This document shows positions 44,356 through 53,277 of a stretch of 64,000 nucleotides of DNA, one piece after another. The first letter of the stretch is position 1; the number at the start of each line of letters is the position of its first letter. The notes below the pieces were generated by a model. That model saw only the letters and a program-made list of their open reading frames with translations, was not told the DNA's origin and made no database searches. The stretch is from Chitinophaga sp. CF118. Its GTDB lineage: Bacteria > Bacteroidota > Bacteroidia > Chitinophagales > Chitinophagaceae. The position numbers and the translations under genes are program-made. The stretch lies in NCBI RefSeq assembly GCF_900112615.1, contig NZ_FOMK01000004.1:682001-746000 (forward strand), given 5' to 3'.

Positions 44356-47217
44356 ATGAATCTTTTTGATATACAACAAACTGAGTTTGTGGGTCGTCAT
44401 ATAGGGCCTAACGAAACTGAAACCAACCACATGCTGGATACCATTGGGGTATCCTCTCTCGAAGAGCTCGTAAACAAAACCGTACCTGGTAACATTCGTA
44501 TGCAAAAACCACTGGCGGTGCCTGCGGCGATCAGCGAAAGTGATTATCTGCGTATGCTCAAAGAAATATCACTAAAAAATGATGTATTCCGCAATTACAT
44601 CGGGCAGGGTTATTACGATACCATTACCCCCAGCGTGATTCTGCGTAATGTATTTGAAAATCCAGGATGGTATACTCAGTATACGCCTTACCAGGCTGAG
44701 ATTTCTCAGGGACGACTGGAAAGCCTGCTGAACTTCCAGACAATGGTATCTGACCTCACTGGTCTGCCAATTGCAAATGCTTCCCTGCTGGATGAAGCAA
44801 CAGCAGCAGCAGAAGCAATGGCAATGTTCTTTAGCGCACTCAATAAAGACCATGACCGTTTGAGCCGTCCTACTTTTTTTGTAGACAATAATGTATTCCC
44901 ACAGACAAAAGACGTAATATATACACGCGCTACACCACTGAACATTCAGGTGGTAGTAGGTGATTTTGCTACTGCTACCCCGGATGCTTCCTGGTTCGGT
45001 GCACTGGTACAATATCCGAATGCACAGGGCGCAGTAGAAGACTACCGCACTTTTATCGATAAAGTGCATGCTGCCGGAGCTTATGTGGCAATGGCTACAG
45101 ATCTGCTGGCATTAACACTGCTGGCGGCTCCCGGAGAACTGGGTGCTGATGCGGCCTTAGGTTCTGCACAGCGTTTCGGTGTTCCCTTAGGTTTTGGTGG
45201 TCCACACGCAGCTTTTTTTGCTGTAAAAGATGATTTCAAGCGTTCCATTCCCGGCCGTATCATTGGTGTGAGCATCGATGCTGAAGGTAAGCGTGCATTA
45301 CGTATGGCACTGCAAACCCGCGAGCAGCATATTAAACGTGAAAAAGCAACTTCCAATATCTGTACTGCACAGGCATTGCTGGCTAATATGGCCGCTATGT
45401 ATGCAGTGTACCACGGACCGGAAGGACTGAAAAATATTGCCAGCCGCGTAGCTATTCTGGCAAATGCACTGGCCGAGAAACTGAGTGCTAAAGGCTTACA
45501 GCTGAAAGCTGCTAACTTCTTTGATACTGTAACTGTAATAGTGAAAGATACCACTGCTATTAAAGCGAAAGCTGAAGCAGCAGGGATCAACTTCTTCTAT
45601 CCCGCTGAAGGACAGATAGTAATTTCACTGGATGAAACAGCTACTATCCAGGATGTGAATGATGTACTGGCTATTTTTGATGCAGGTAGTTTGTCAAAGA
45701 ACTTAACAACCACCAGCATTCCTTCTGCATTGGAACGTACCACTCCTTACCTGTTGCACCCGGTGTTTAACAGTTATCACAGTGAGTCCAAGATGATGCG
45801 TTATATGAAAATGCTGGAAAACAAGGATCTTTCTCTGAACACTTCCATGATTTCACTAGGTAGCTGTACCATGAAACTGAATGCAGCCACAGAAATGATT
45901 CCTTTAAGCTGGAATCACTGGAGCAAGATGCATCCGTTTGCACCAAAATCGCAGACTGGCGGTTATCAGCAAATAGTAAATGAACTGAGCGATTATCTGT
46001 GTCAGATCACCGCATTTGATGCATGTAGTTTACAGCCTAATAGTGGAGCACAGGGCGAGTATGCCGGGTTACTGGTAATCCGCGCATTCCATGAAAGCAG
46101 AGGAGAAGGTAAACGTAATGTGATGCTGATTCCTATTTCGGCTCACGGTACCAACCCTGCTTCTGCAGTTATGGCCGGCTTTAAAGTAGTAGTGGTGAAG
46201 GCACTGGAAAACGGTTATATCGATGTGGAAGATCTGAAAGCGAAAGCAGCAGCACATGCCGCTGACCTGGCAGGTATAATGATCACCTATCCTTCAACAT
46301 ATGGTGTATACGAAGAGACTGTGAAAGATATCTGTAGCACTGTTCATCAGTATGGAGGACAGGTATACATGGATGGTGCCAATATGAATGCACAGGTAGG
46401 CTTAACAGCTCCCGGACTCATCGGTGCTGATGTATGTCACCTGAACCTGCACAAAACATTCGCTATCCCTCATGGTGGTGGTGGTCCTGGTATGGGTCCT
46501 ATCTGCGTTGGTAAACACCTTGCTCCTTTCTTACCCGGACATGTAAACCTGGAAAATAAGGCTAAAACACAGGCTGTATCTGCCGCACCATACGGTTCTG
46601 CCAGCATACTGCTCATCTCTTATGCTTATATCCGCTTACTGGGTGCTGAAGGAATTAAAAACGCTTCTGAATTCGCTATCCTGAATGCCAACTACATGAA
46701 GGCCCGTCTGGAAAAAGCATATGATATCCTTTACAATGGAGTAAATGGTACCTGTGCACATGAATTCATTGTAGACCTTCGTCCATTCAAAGGTACTGCC
46801 GGAGTAGAAGCAGAAGACGTTGCAAAACGCCTGATGGATTATGGATTCCATGCGCCTACACTAAGTTTCCCTGTACCGGGTACTATCATGATCGAGCCTA
46901 CGGAAAGCGAAGATCTGGGTGAACTGGATCGCTTCTGCGATGCTTTACTTTCTATCCGTGAAGAAATCAGTGCTATCGAAGAAGGTAGGGCAGACAAACA
47001 GCAGAACGTATTGAAATATGCGCCACACACTCAGTTTGTAATAACTGCAGATGAGTGGAAACGTCCTTACAGCCGTCAAACAGCCGCTTACCCGCTGGAT
47101 TATGTAAAACTGAACAAGTTCTGGCCTTCTATTAGTCGTGTGAATAATACACATGGCGACCGTAATCTGATCTGTACCTGCGAGCCAGTGAGTGCTTATG
47201 CAGAAGCAGAAGCTTAA
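44356..47217 (+). CDS. gcvP: Glycine dehydrogenase (decarboxylating), P protein
   Basis: PLP enzyme of the glycine cleavage system: decarboxylates glycine and passes the aminomethyl group to lipoyl-GcvH. The 953-residue single-chain form has the N-terminal half (FVGRHIGPNETETNHML, YHGPEGLKNIASRVAILAN) and the C-terminal half with the PLP Lys700 in NLHKTFAIPHGGGGPGMGPI. EYAGLLVIRAFHESRGEGKR, LGSCTMKLNAATEMIP and TYPSTYGVYE are also present. Length is normal, so the gcvPA/gcvPB split is not used here. It is monocistronic with its own promoter and terminator; gcvH and gcvT are elsewhere. LipA, needed to lipoylate GcvH, is encoded at 26521. Confidence 0.97.
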   Translation: MNLFDIQQTEFVGRHIGPNETETNHMLDTIGVSSLEELVNKTVPGNIRMQKPLAVPAAISESDYLRMLKEISLKNDVFRNYIGQGYYDTITPSVILRNVFENPGWYTQYTPYQAEISQGRLESLLNFQTMVSDLTGLPIANASLLDEATAAAEAMAMFFSALNKDHDRLSRPTFFVDNNVFPQTKDVIYTRATPLNIQVVVGDFATATPDASWFGALVQYPNAQGAVEDYRTFIDKVHAAGAYVAMATDLLALTLLAAPGELGADAALGSAQRFGVPLGFGGPHAAFFAVKDDFKRSIPGRIIGVSIDAEGKRALRMALQTREQHIKREKATSNICTAQALLANMAAMYAVYHGPEGLKNIASRVAILANALAEKLSAKGLQLKAANFFDTVTVIVKDTTAIKAKAEAAGINFFYPAEGQIVISLDETATIQDVNDVLAIFDAGSLSKNLTTTSIPSALERTTPYLLHPVFNSYHSESKMMRYMKMLENKDLSLNTSMISLGSCTMKLNAATEMIPLSWNHWSKMHPFAPKSQTGGYQQIVNELSDYLCQITAFDACSLQPNSGAQGEYAGLLVIRAFHESRGEGKRNVMLIPISAHGTNPASAVMAGFKVVVVKALENGYIDVEDLKAKAAAHAADLAGIMITYPSTYGVYEETVKDICSTVHQYGGQVYMDGANMNAQVGLTAPGLIGADVCHLNLHKTFAIPHGGGGPGMGPICVGKHLAPFLPGHVNLENKAKTQAVSAAPYGSASILLISYAYIRLLGAEGIKNASEFAILNANYMKARLEKAYDILYNGVNGTCAHEFIVDLRPFKGTAGVEAEDVAKRLMDYGFHAPTLSFPVPGTIMIEPTESEDLGELDRFCDALLSIREEISAIEEGRADKQQNVLKYAPHTQFVITADEWKRPYSRQTAAYPLDYVKLNKFWPSISRVNNTHGDRNLICTCEPVSAYAEAEA

Positions 47218-47320
47218 GGCCATTAAGCAGATTTTACCAAACGCTGAAAATGACTGAGTATTTTTTCTCAGCCATACTGGCCTAATTAAAGCTCAAAAGC
47301 TGAAAATACTAATATTTTAC

Positions 47321-47349
47321 ACCCCGGACTACTTCGTCCGGGGTTTTTT
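47321..47349 (+). terminator. gcvP terminator
   Basis: ACCCCGGAC (47321-47329) pairs with GTCCGGGGT (47336-47344) around TACTTC, followed by six T. Confidence 0.9.
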
Positions 47350-47479
47350 ATTATAAAAAGATAACCTGACTATCAGGATCTTACCCCTTATATACTAAAT
47401 TTTTCCCAAAAACATATTATAAATAAAACAATTTAACAGCAAATTATATATATTAGTATCAAGAAAAACCATTATACAT

Positions 47480-48001
47480 ATGCAGGATTACTCTTTTATG
47501 ACCACTGAGGAAATATTTCTCCTACAGGATGCGTTGAAAAAGAACAAAAGGCAGATTTTCAAATTCATTTTGATTGGCCTCACTTTAGTACTTATTGCCG
47601 CCTTCGTGCCACAGCTATTTCTTAAACAACGTCTTTCACAGGATGAAATAGATGAATCTGTTTTCTCATACAAAAATGCATGGTTCTGGACATGGTTGCT
47701 CTCTTTTGTTTTAGTGCTCATTTTTGCACTTATAAAAGTAACAGACGTTCGTTACTACACTATCAAGAAAGATCTTACAAGATTACAAAAGGGCCAGATA
47801 AAGGTACCTCTTGAAATGGTATATCAGAGTAACGATGATATGCAGACCAGCTTCATCGTAAAACAAGATGGACTTAAAAAGAGAAAACGCCTCTTTTACT
47901 GGATGCGCGGCCGCCTGGATGATTTCAGGTCCGGTCAGGAAGTAGAGATCGTATACGGTCGCTATTCACGCGTAATACTCGCTATCAGTAAAGTAGGATA
48001 A
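47480..48001 (+). CDS. Two-pass membrane protein of unknown function
   Basis: I do not recognise this 173-residue protein. It has a short soluble N-terminus, a membrane segment at ~26-44 (FILIGLTLVLIAAFVPQLFL), a polar loop, and a second at ~72-90 (WTWLLSFVLVLIFALIKV). A soluble C-terminal domain of ~80 residues follows, rich in Lys and beta-strands (LTRLQKGQIKVPLEMVYQSN, RSGQEVEIVYGRYSRVILAI). No catalytic motif is seen. It is a single gene with a strong terminator at 48054-48101. Confidence 0.65.
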   Translation: MQDYSFMTTEEIFLLQDALKKNKRQIFKFILIGLTLVLIAAFVPQLFLKQRLSQDEIDESVFSYKNAWFWTWLLSFVLVLIFALIKVTDVRYYTIKKDLTRLQKGQIKVPLEMVYQSNDDMQTSFIVKQDGLKKRKRLFYWMRGRLDDFRSGQEVEIVYGRYSRVILAISKVG

Positions 48002-48053
48002 AACAAAACCAACCATATCTCCGTATCGTAGTAATTCTTAACTTCAAATATTT

Positions 48054-48101
48054 GACCGGGGCTACCAAAAGCATCTTGCTTAGGTGGCCCCGGTCTTTTT
48101 A
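48054..48101 (+). terminator. Terminator after the two-pass membrane protein gene
   Basis: GACCGGGGCTACC (48054-48066) pairs with GGTGGCCCCGGTC (48083-48095), one position being U-G, and is followed by six T. Confidence 0.88.
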
Positions 48102-48144
48102 GTAAATGATGCTTAATTTCGACGAGATTATTATCTTCATCCTT

Positions 48145-48495
48145 ATGAATATTGAGCAATTTTGTGAATACTGTATTTCATTGCCCGGTGTAACAGAAGA
48201 GTTTCCCTTCGGAGAACAAATCCTTGTATATAAAGTAATGGGCAAAATATTCGTCCTTACAGACGTGGATAGCTTTGCAAGCATTAACCTGAAATGTGAT
48301 CCGGAAATTGCTGTTGAACTGCGCGAGCGCTACGACGGCGTTACTCCCGGTTATCACATGAATAAAAAACATTGGAACACAGTAGATGTACATTCCAATA
48401 TACCCAACAAATTACTATACGAATGGATCAAAGATTCGTACGATCTCGTTGTAAAATCATTGCCTAAAAAAGACAGGGAAAGCCTGACATCATAA
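48145..48495 (+). CDS. MmcQ/YjbR-family (CyaY-like fold) protein
   Basis: Small cytoplasmic protein of the YjbR family; fold known, function unclear, sometimes called DNA-binding-like. The ATG at 48145 gives MNIEQFCEYCISLPGVTEEF; the upstream in-frame ATG at 48106 adds 13 hydrophobic residues that do not match the family. The motifs are FPFGEQILVYKVMGKIFVLT, SINLKCDPEIAVELRERYDG, VTPGYHMNKKHWNTVDVHSN and IKDSYDLVVKSLP. About 116 residues, normal for the family. The CocE hydrolase gene follows after 22 bp. Confidence 0.88.
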   Translation: MNIEQFCEYCISLPGVTEEFPFGEQILVYKVMGKIFVLTDVDSFASINLKCDPEIAVELRERYDGVTPGYHMNKKHWNTVDVHSNIPNKLLYEWIKDSYDLVVKSLPKKDRESLTS

Positions 48496-48517
48496 TAATC
48501 AAATCCATTAAAAGCTT

Positions 48518-50407
48518 ATGAGAAAACTGCTTTGCCTGATAGTGGCTGGTATGTTTATGCATACCGCCTGCACAAAGGCTGAAAACAAAGATTCACTATG
48601 GATGTATGAACACTACACAAAAAAAGAAGTGTACATACCTATGCGGGACGGAGTTAAATTATTCACTTCCATCTACCTCCCAAAAGATAATACGGAAAAA
48701 CACCCAATGTTAATGACCCGCACGCCTTATTCCTGCGCGCCTTATGGGGAAAAGTTTCGTCCTTATTATAATACCTACCTTACTAACTACCTGCAGGAAG
48801 GTTATATCATAGTGCTACAGGATGTAAGAGGTCGCTGGATGAGTGAAGGTACTTTTGTGGATGTACGTCCTTTTAACCCCAATAAAAAAACCAAACAGGA
48901 TATTGATGAAGCCAGTGATACTTACGATACTATAGACTGGCTAGTGAAAAACCTGGCTAACAATAACGGAAATGTAGGTGTATTCGGAATCTCCTATCCG
49001 GGCTTCTACTCTACTATGGCCGCGTTAAGCGGACATCCGGCATTAAAGGCTGTGAGCCCGCAGGCTCCCGTTACCGATTGGTTCATGGGAGACGACTTTC
49101 ACCATAACGGTGCATTCTTTATAGTTGATGCATTCTCTTTTTATACCAGCTTCGGGCAACCCCGCCCCCAGCCTACTACCGTGGGTCCAAAAGACTTTGA
49201 CTTCAACTCCCATGACAGCTATGCATGGTATCTGAAAACAGGTGCTGTGAAAAACTTCTCACGTCTCATGGGAGACAGTATCGCCTTCTGGAAAGATCTG
49301 ACTTCACATCCAGACCTTGACAACTGGTGGAAAGCGCGTAACGTACGCCCCCATCTGAAAAACGTACAACCCGCGATGCTGGAAGTAGGTGGACTGTTTG
49401 ATGCTGAAGACTGCTTCGGTGCATGGAATATCTATAAGGCAATAGAACAGCAGAGTGCACAAACCAATAACCGCCTGGTTATGGGCCCCTGGTATCATGG
49501 TCAATGGGCCTCCAAAGATGGTACCCACCTGGGCAATGTACAATTCGATAGTAATACCGCCGAATGGTATGAGCAACACGTGGAAATTCCTTTCTTTAAC
49601 TATTACCTGAAAGGCAAAGGTACTGCTCCTGATATCGCAGAAGCTACCATCTTCTTTTCCGGTGAAAACAAATGGAGACAACTTCCTAAATGGCCTCCTG
49701 CCAACATGCAGCCAACACCTTTATACCTGCAGCCCGATGGTAAGCTGGACTTCACCAAACCAGTAACTACCGCCAGCTTCAACGAATACGTAAGTGATCC
49801 TGCCAAGCCTGTTCCATATACAGAAGATGTACATTTCATGCGCACCATCAGCTACATGACAGATGATCAGCGCTTTGCTGCCCGTCGTCCGGATGTAGCA
49901 GTATTTGAAACAGCCACTTTAACGGAAGACCTTACACTGGCCGGACCACTCCTGGCCAAACTGGTGGTAAGCACCAGCACTACAGATGCAGACTTCGTTG
50001 TGAAACTTGTAGATGAGTTCCCCGACGATTTCAAATATGCAGACAATGCACCTAGCGAGCACCACCGGATTCCTTCTGCGACCTATCCTATGGGTGGATA
50101 TCAGATGCTGGTACGTGGGGAAATCATGCGCGGAAAATTCCGTAACAGCTTTGAAAAGCCTGTTCCCTTTACGCCCAATGAACCTACAAACGTATCTTTC
50201 AGTATTCCGGACATTGCCCATACATTCAAAAAGGGGCATAAGATCATGGTGCAGGTACAAAGCAGTTGGTTCCCACTGGTAGATCGCAATCCTCAGGTAT
50301 TCACGGATATCTATCATTGCGATGATAAAGATTTCAGGAAGGCGACCATTCATATTTATCACGATGCACAGCATCCTTCCCTGGTCGAATTGCCGGTAAT
50401 CAAATAG
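48518..50407 (+). CDS. CocE/NonD-family hydrolase lipoprotein
   Basis: Alpha/beta hydrolase of the Xaa-Pro peptidase / cocaine-esterase type, related to glutaryl-7-ACA acylases. The 629-residue product has a lipoprotein signal (LIVAGMFMHTACTKAENK, lipobox Cys at ~19), so it is probably tethered in the periplasm. The hydrolase domain shows VYIPMRDGVKLFTSIYLP, VLQDVRGRWMSEGTF and the nucleophile elbow GISYPGFYSTMAAL with Ser159. A cap and the C-terminal jelly-roll (ETATLTEDLTLAGPLLAKLV, HKIMVQVQSSWFPLVDRNPQ) follow. Substrate (peptide, beta-lactam or ester) is not readable. It lies 22 bp after the YjbR-like gene. Confidence 0.88.
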   Translation: MRKLLCLIVAGMFMHTACTKAENKDSLWMYEHYTKKEVYIPMRDGVKLFTSIYLPKDNTEKHPMLMTRTPYSCAPYGEKFRPYYNTYLTNYLQEGYIIVLQDVRGRWMSEGTFVDVRPFNPNKKTKQDIDEASDTYDTIDWLVKNLANNNGNVGVFGISYPGFYSTMAALSGHPALKAVSPQAPVTDWFMGDDFHHNGAFFIVDAFSFYTSFGQPRPQPTTVGPKDFDFNSHDSYAWYLKTGAVKNFSRLMGDSIAFWKDLTSHPDLDNWWKARNVRPHLKNVQPAMLEVGGLFDAEDCFGAWNIYKAIEQQSAQTNNRLVMGPWYHGQWASKDGTHLGNVQFDSNTAEWYEQHVEIPFFNYYLKGKGTAPDIAEATIFFSGENKWRQLPKWPPANMQPTPLYLQPDGKLDFTKPVTTASFNEYVSDPAKPVPYTEDVHFMRTISYMTDDQRFAARRPDVAVFETATLTEDLTLAGPLLAKLVVSTSTTDADFVVKLVDEFPDDFKYADNAPSEHHRIPSATYPMGGYQMLVRGEIMRGKFRNSFEKPVPFTPNEPTNVSFSIPDIAHTFKKGHKIMVQVQSSWFPLVDRNPQVFTDIYHCDDKDFRKATIHIYHDAQHPSLVELPVIK

Positions 50408-50462
50408 TCACTAACTTGCAACCTGTTAAATTATACCATTACAATTGATAATGAACTATTTT

Positions 50463-51173
50463 ATGAATAAAAACGCCCTCTTAATCGGAGCACTTGGCTT
50501 ACTTTCCCTGCCCGCTGTTGCACAAAAAAAACCTGCTAAAAAAGGCAAAGGCACCGTTATGGTCAATCCTTTGATCAGAACAAAACTTGATACTGTCAGC
50601 TATGGCATAGGTCAGGATATTGGCAATACATTAAAAACACAAGGCCTTGACAGTCTGAATTATGATTTGCTCATAAAGGCTATAAAGGATGCTGCAAAAG
50701 GTAGCACCCCATTAGTAACTAAAGAGCAGTGTAATGCGAGCATTAGTGATTATCTACAAAAAATAAAAGCAGAGAAAATGTCTCAAAATAAGGTTGCCGG
50801 AGAAAAGTTCCTGGCCCAGAATAAAGCAAAAGCTGGTGTAGTTACCCTACCAAGCGGCTTACAATACACCATCCTGAAAGAAGGTACCGGTCCAAAACCA
50901 ACCATCAATGACAAAGTAAAAACTCATTATCATGGTACTTTAATAGATGGTACTGTATTCGATAGTTCGGTAGATAGAGGAGAACCCATTTCCTTCCCTG
51001 TGAGTGGTGTTATTAAAGGCTGGACAGAAGCATTACAATTGATGCCTGTAGGTTCTAAATGGAAACTGTTCATTCCTTCAGAACTGGCTTATGGCGATCG
51101 TCAGGCTGGTCCAAAGATCGGTCCTGGTAGTGCGCTGGTATTTGAAGTTGAATTGCTGGATATAGAGAAATAG
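50463..51173 (+). CDS. Periplasmic FKBP-type peptidyl-prolyl cis-trans isomerase
   Basis: Chaperone/isomerase of exported proteins. The ATG at 50463 gives a Sec signal (MNKNALLIGALGLLSLPAVAQ); in-frame starts at 50445 (TTG) and 50451 lie just upstream. The mature N-terminus is a Lys-rich linker, then an FKBP_N helical dimerisation domain (SYGIGQDIGNTLKTQGLDS, residues ~40-120). The FKBP catalytic domain follows (GLQYTILKEGTGPKPTINDK, VKTHYHGTLIDGTVFDSSVD, GVIKGWTEALQLMPVGSKWK, ELAYGDRQAG). The layout is that of FkpA/FklB. It follows the CocE gene and ends at a 24-bp-arm hairpin. Confidence 0.92.
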   Translation: MNKNALLIGALGLLSLPAVAQKKPAKKGKGTVMVNPLIRTKLDTVSYGIGQDIGNTLKTQGLDSLNYDLLIKAIKDAAKGSTPLVTKEQCNASISDYLQKIKAEKMSQNKVAGEKFLAQNKAKAGVVTLPSGLQYTILKEGTGPKPTINDKVKTHYHGTLIDGTVFDSSVDRGEPISFPVSGVIKGWTEALQLMPVGSKWKLFIPSELAYGDRQAGPKIGPGSALVFEVELLDIEK

Positions 51174-51181
51174 TTTATTGC

Positions 51182-51233
51182 AGATATAAGTGAAGAAGGC
51201 TGGCCAAATGGCCAGCCTTCTTCACTTATATCT
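51182..51233. terminator. 24-bp-arm perfect hairpin after the FKBP gene
   Basis: Arms 51182-51205 and 51210-51233 pair perfectly around a 4-base loop. Unlike most long hairpins here, it lies between two genes in the same direction. Confidence 0.8.
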
Positions 51234-51401
51234 CTATTTATTCAACAAAAACTGATGTATATCCAGACATTATTTAAGCATAACAATGTTAATGGATGTA
51301 ACATGGGGGCTGAATAATCTGCATTTTTGAATATCAGGGCTTTTATAAAGCATTTATGGAAAACGGTTTATTATTGCATCCATCAATAAACCGTCTTAAA
51401 T

Positions 51402-53219
51402 ATGAAACTTATTTGCCTGCTATGCTCAATGATTATTCTGTTGCCCAGTTTTGCATATGTCAACAACGATAAGACCATAATTCCTGCTGTATTACAATCT
51501 GCGATTGTATACCGGTCCGGCGCAGAATTGCATCACACAGCCAAAGCTACCCTTGAAAAGGGGAATAATGACGTTGTTATTGAAGGTGTTAGTAATGATG
51601 TTGATCTTAATAGTCTTCAGTTTGGTTCCGATGGAGGAGTAACAGTAATGTCGGTGGAATTCGCCACCAACCATCTTAAATCAGCTGTAAAACCGGCGTT
51701 TGTAAAAAAGCTGGAAGATTCTGTTGAAACAGTGACCAGGGCACTTTCCAGGCTGCAGGTGATACTGAAGACCGACAAGGATATGCTGGACCTCCTGAAC
51801 GCCAATAAAGAGATCCGGGGCACTCAAACAGGACTTAGTGTGGCGGAATTGATGAAAATGATGGAATATTACAAAACCAAAACACTCGAACTGCAGAATG
51901 AGATTACGGATTATAACGAACGCGCTGCCAAATTAGCGGAATTGATCGCTAAACTGAATAATCAATTGAATGAAGAGAAAAACAAGAATACTAAAACAAC
52001 CGGAAGCCTGATCCTACAGCTGTTTAGTCCCATGAGTGGCAGTTTTAATTTCACCATCTCATACATTACCAAAAATGCCTCCTGGAATCCTTACTACGAT
52101 CTATTTGTGGAGTCTGTGAATAAGCCCGTACGGCTGGTTTACAGAGCGAAGGTTGCTCAATCCACAGGGATCGATTGGCAGCAGGTGAAGTTGAGTTTAT
52201 CTACGTCTACGCCCAATCAGCAAAATACAGCGCCTATATTTAATGGATGGTTCCTGGGATATATTAATCCCATTAGTTCCAGGCTTCAGATAAGGGGTGC
52301 CAGTTCGTTCGCCAACTCGCTGAGTGGAAAGGTGGCAGGTTTAAGCCTTCAGGAAGTGGTTGTTGCTGGTTACGGTTCCCAAATGAAACAGAATAAAGAG
52401 ACCGAAGCCGATGATACTCCGGTTTATGTGGTAAATGGAAACATTATTAGTAAGGCTGATTTTGAAAGGATAGCTCCGCAGTCAATTGCAAGCATGAACG
52501 TATTAAAAGATGCTGCAGCTACTGCAATATACGGCAGTAGGGCGGCCAACGGAGCTATTGTTGTTGCTCTTAAGGATAACATGAGTGATTATGTATCCGT
52601 AACCGATAACGAGCTTAATATGGTCTATAACATAGACCTGCCCTACGATATGGAAAGTAGCGGTAAAGAACAAAGTGTGCAGTTAAAAGAAAGCAGCGTA
52701 GCTTCAACCTATAAGTTCTATGCAGCTCCCAAACTGGATAAAGAAGCCTACCTGCTGGCAAATGTTGCCGATTGGGAACAGCTCAATCTTATTCCCGGAG
52801 AGGCCAATATTATTTTTGAAGGTACCTATGTAGGCAAAACAATGATAGACCCCAACAGCACTAAAGATACACTTACGCTTACGTTGGGCAGGGACAAAAG
52901 AGTAGTGATTAAAAGAGACAAACTGGTAGATATCAGCAGCGTTAAATTCCTGGGTTCCAACAAGAAGCAGGTGTTCAGTTATGAGATCACCGTAAAGAAC
53001 AATAAGAAAGAAAAGATCTCCATGCTGCTGAAGGATCAATACCCTTTGTCCACCAATAAGGACATAGAGGTAGAAGTGCTGGAAACAAGTGGGGCAGATA
53101 TAAATAAAGATCTCGGCATCCTGAACTGGAACATAGAACTGGCACCGGGAGAAAGTAAGAAGTATAAATTAAGTTATAGTGTTAAGTATCCTAAGGATAA
53201 AATAGTCAACGTAAACTAA
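51402..53219 (+). CDS. MuiA-type DUF4140/DUF4139 protein with inserted TonB-plug-like domain
   Basis: The 605-residue exported protein has a signal peptide (LICLLCSMIILLPSFAYV) and a DUF4140 region (residues ~25-130; SAIVYRSGAELHHTAKATLE). A coiled coil (~145-195) and a DUF4139 beta-rich domain follow (FTISYITKNASWNPYYDLFV and on to the end: SYEITVKNNKKEKISMLLKD, GILNWNIELAPGESKKYKLS). Between about residues 300 and 395 the DUF4139 domain is interrupted by a SusC/RagA-like segment: LQEVVVAGYGSQMK, then TPVYVVNGNIISKADFERI, then SMNVLKDAAATAIYGSRAAN. That is the compact plug signature of TonB-dependent receptors, but no barrel is present. MuiA-family proteins have no proven biochemical role; the insert may mediate protein contact. 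Confidence 0.8.
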   Translation: MKLICLLCSMIILLPSFAYVNNDKTIIPAVLQSAIVYRSGAELHHTAKATLEKGNNDVVIEGVSNDVDLNSLQFGSDGGVTVMSVEFATNHLKSAVKPAFVKKLEDSVETVTRALSRLQVILKTDKDMLDLLNANKEIRGTQTGLSVAELMKMMEYYKTKTLELQNEITDYNERAAKLAELIAKLNNQLNEEKNKNTKTTGSLILQLFSPMSGSFNFTISYITKNASWNPYYDLFVESVNKPVRLVYRAKVAQSTGIDWQQVKLSLSTSTPNQQNTAPIFNGWFLGYINPISSRLQIRGASSFANSLSGKVAGLSLQEVVVAGYGSQMKQNKETEADDTPVYVVNGNIISKADFERIAPQSIASMNVLKDAAATAIYGSRAANGAIVVALKDNMSDYVSVTDNELNMVYNIDLPYDMESSGKEQSVQLKESSVASTYKFYAAPKLDKEAYLLANVADWEQLNLIPGEANIIFEGTYVGKTMIDPNSTKDTLTLTLGRDKRVVIKRDKLVDISSVKFLGSNKKQVFSYEITVKNNKKEKISMLLKDQYPLSTNKDIEVEVLETSGADINKDLGILNWNIELAPGESKKYKLSYSVKYPKDKIVNVN

Positions 53220-53225
53220 TATAAA

Positions 53226-53264
53226 AATTAAAGGGACTGACCCAAAAGGTCAGTCCCTTTAATT
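53226..53264. terminator. Bidirectional terminator of the aro operon and the MuiA gene
   Basis: 17-bp perfect arms (53226-53242, 53248-53264) with AGGGACTGACC core, A-run before and T-run after, loop CAAAA. It lies between convergent genes and ends the seven-gene aromatic operon on the minus strand. Confidence 0.88.
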
Positions 53265-53277
53265 ACTTCCTATAGCC

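Noticed and set aside
45081..45590. 169-codon minus-strand ORF
   Set aside because: Antisense shadow of gcvP; Ala/Ser-rich composition follows from the codon bias of the sense strand.
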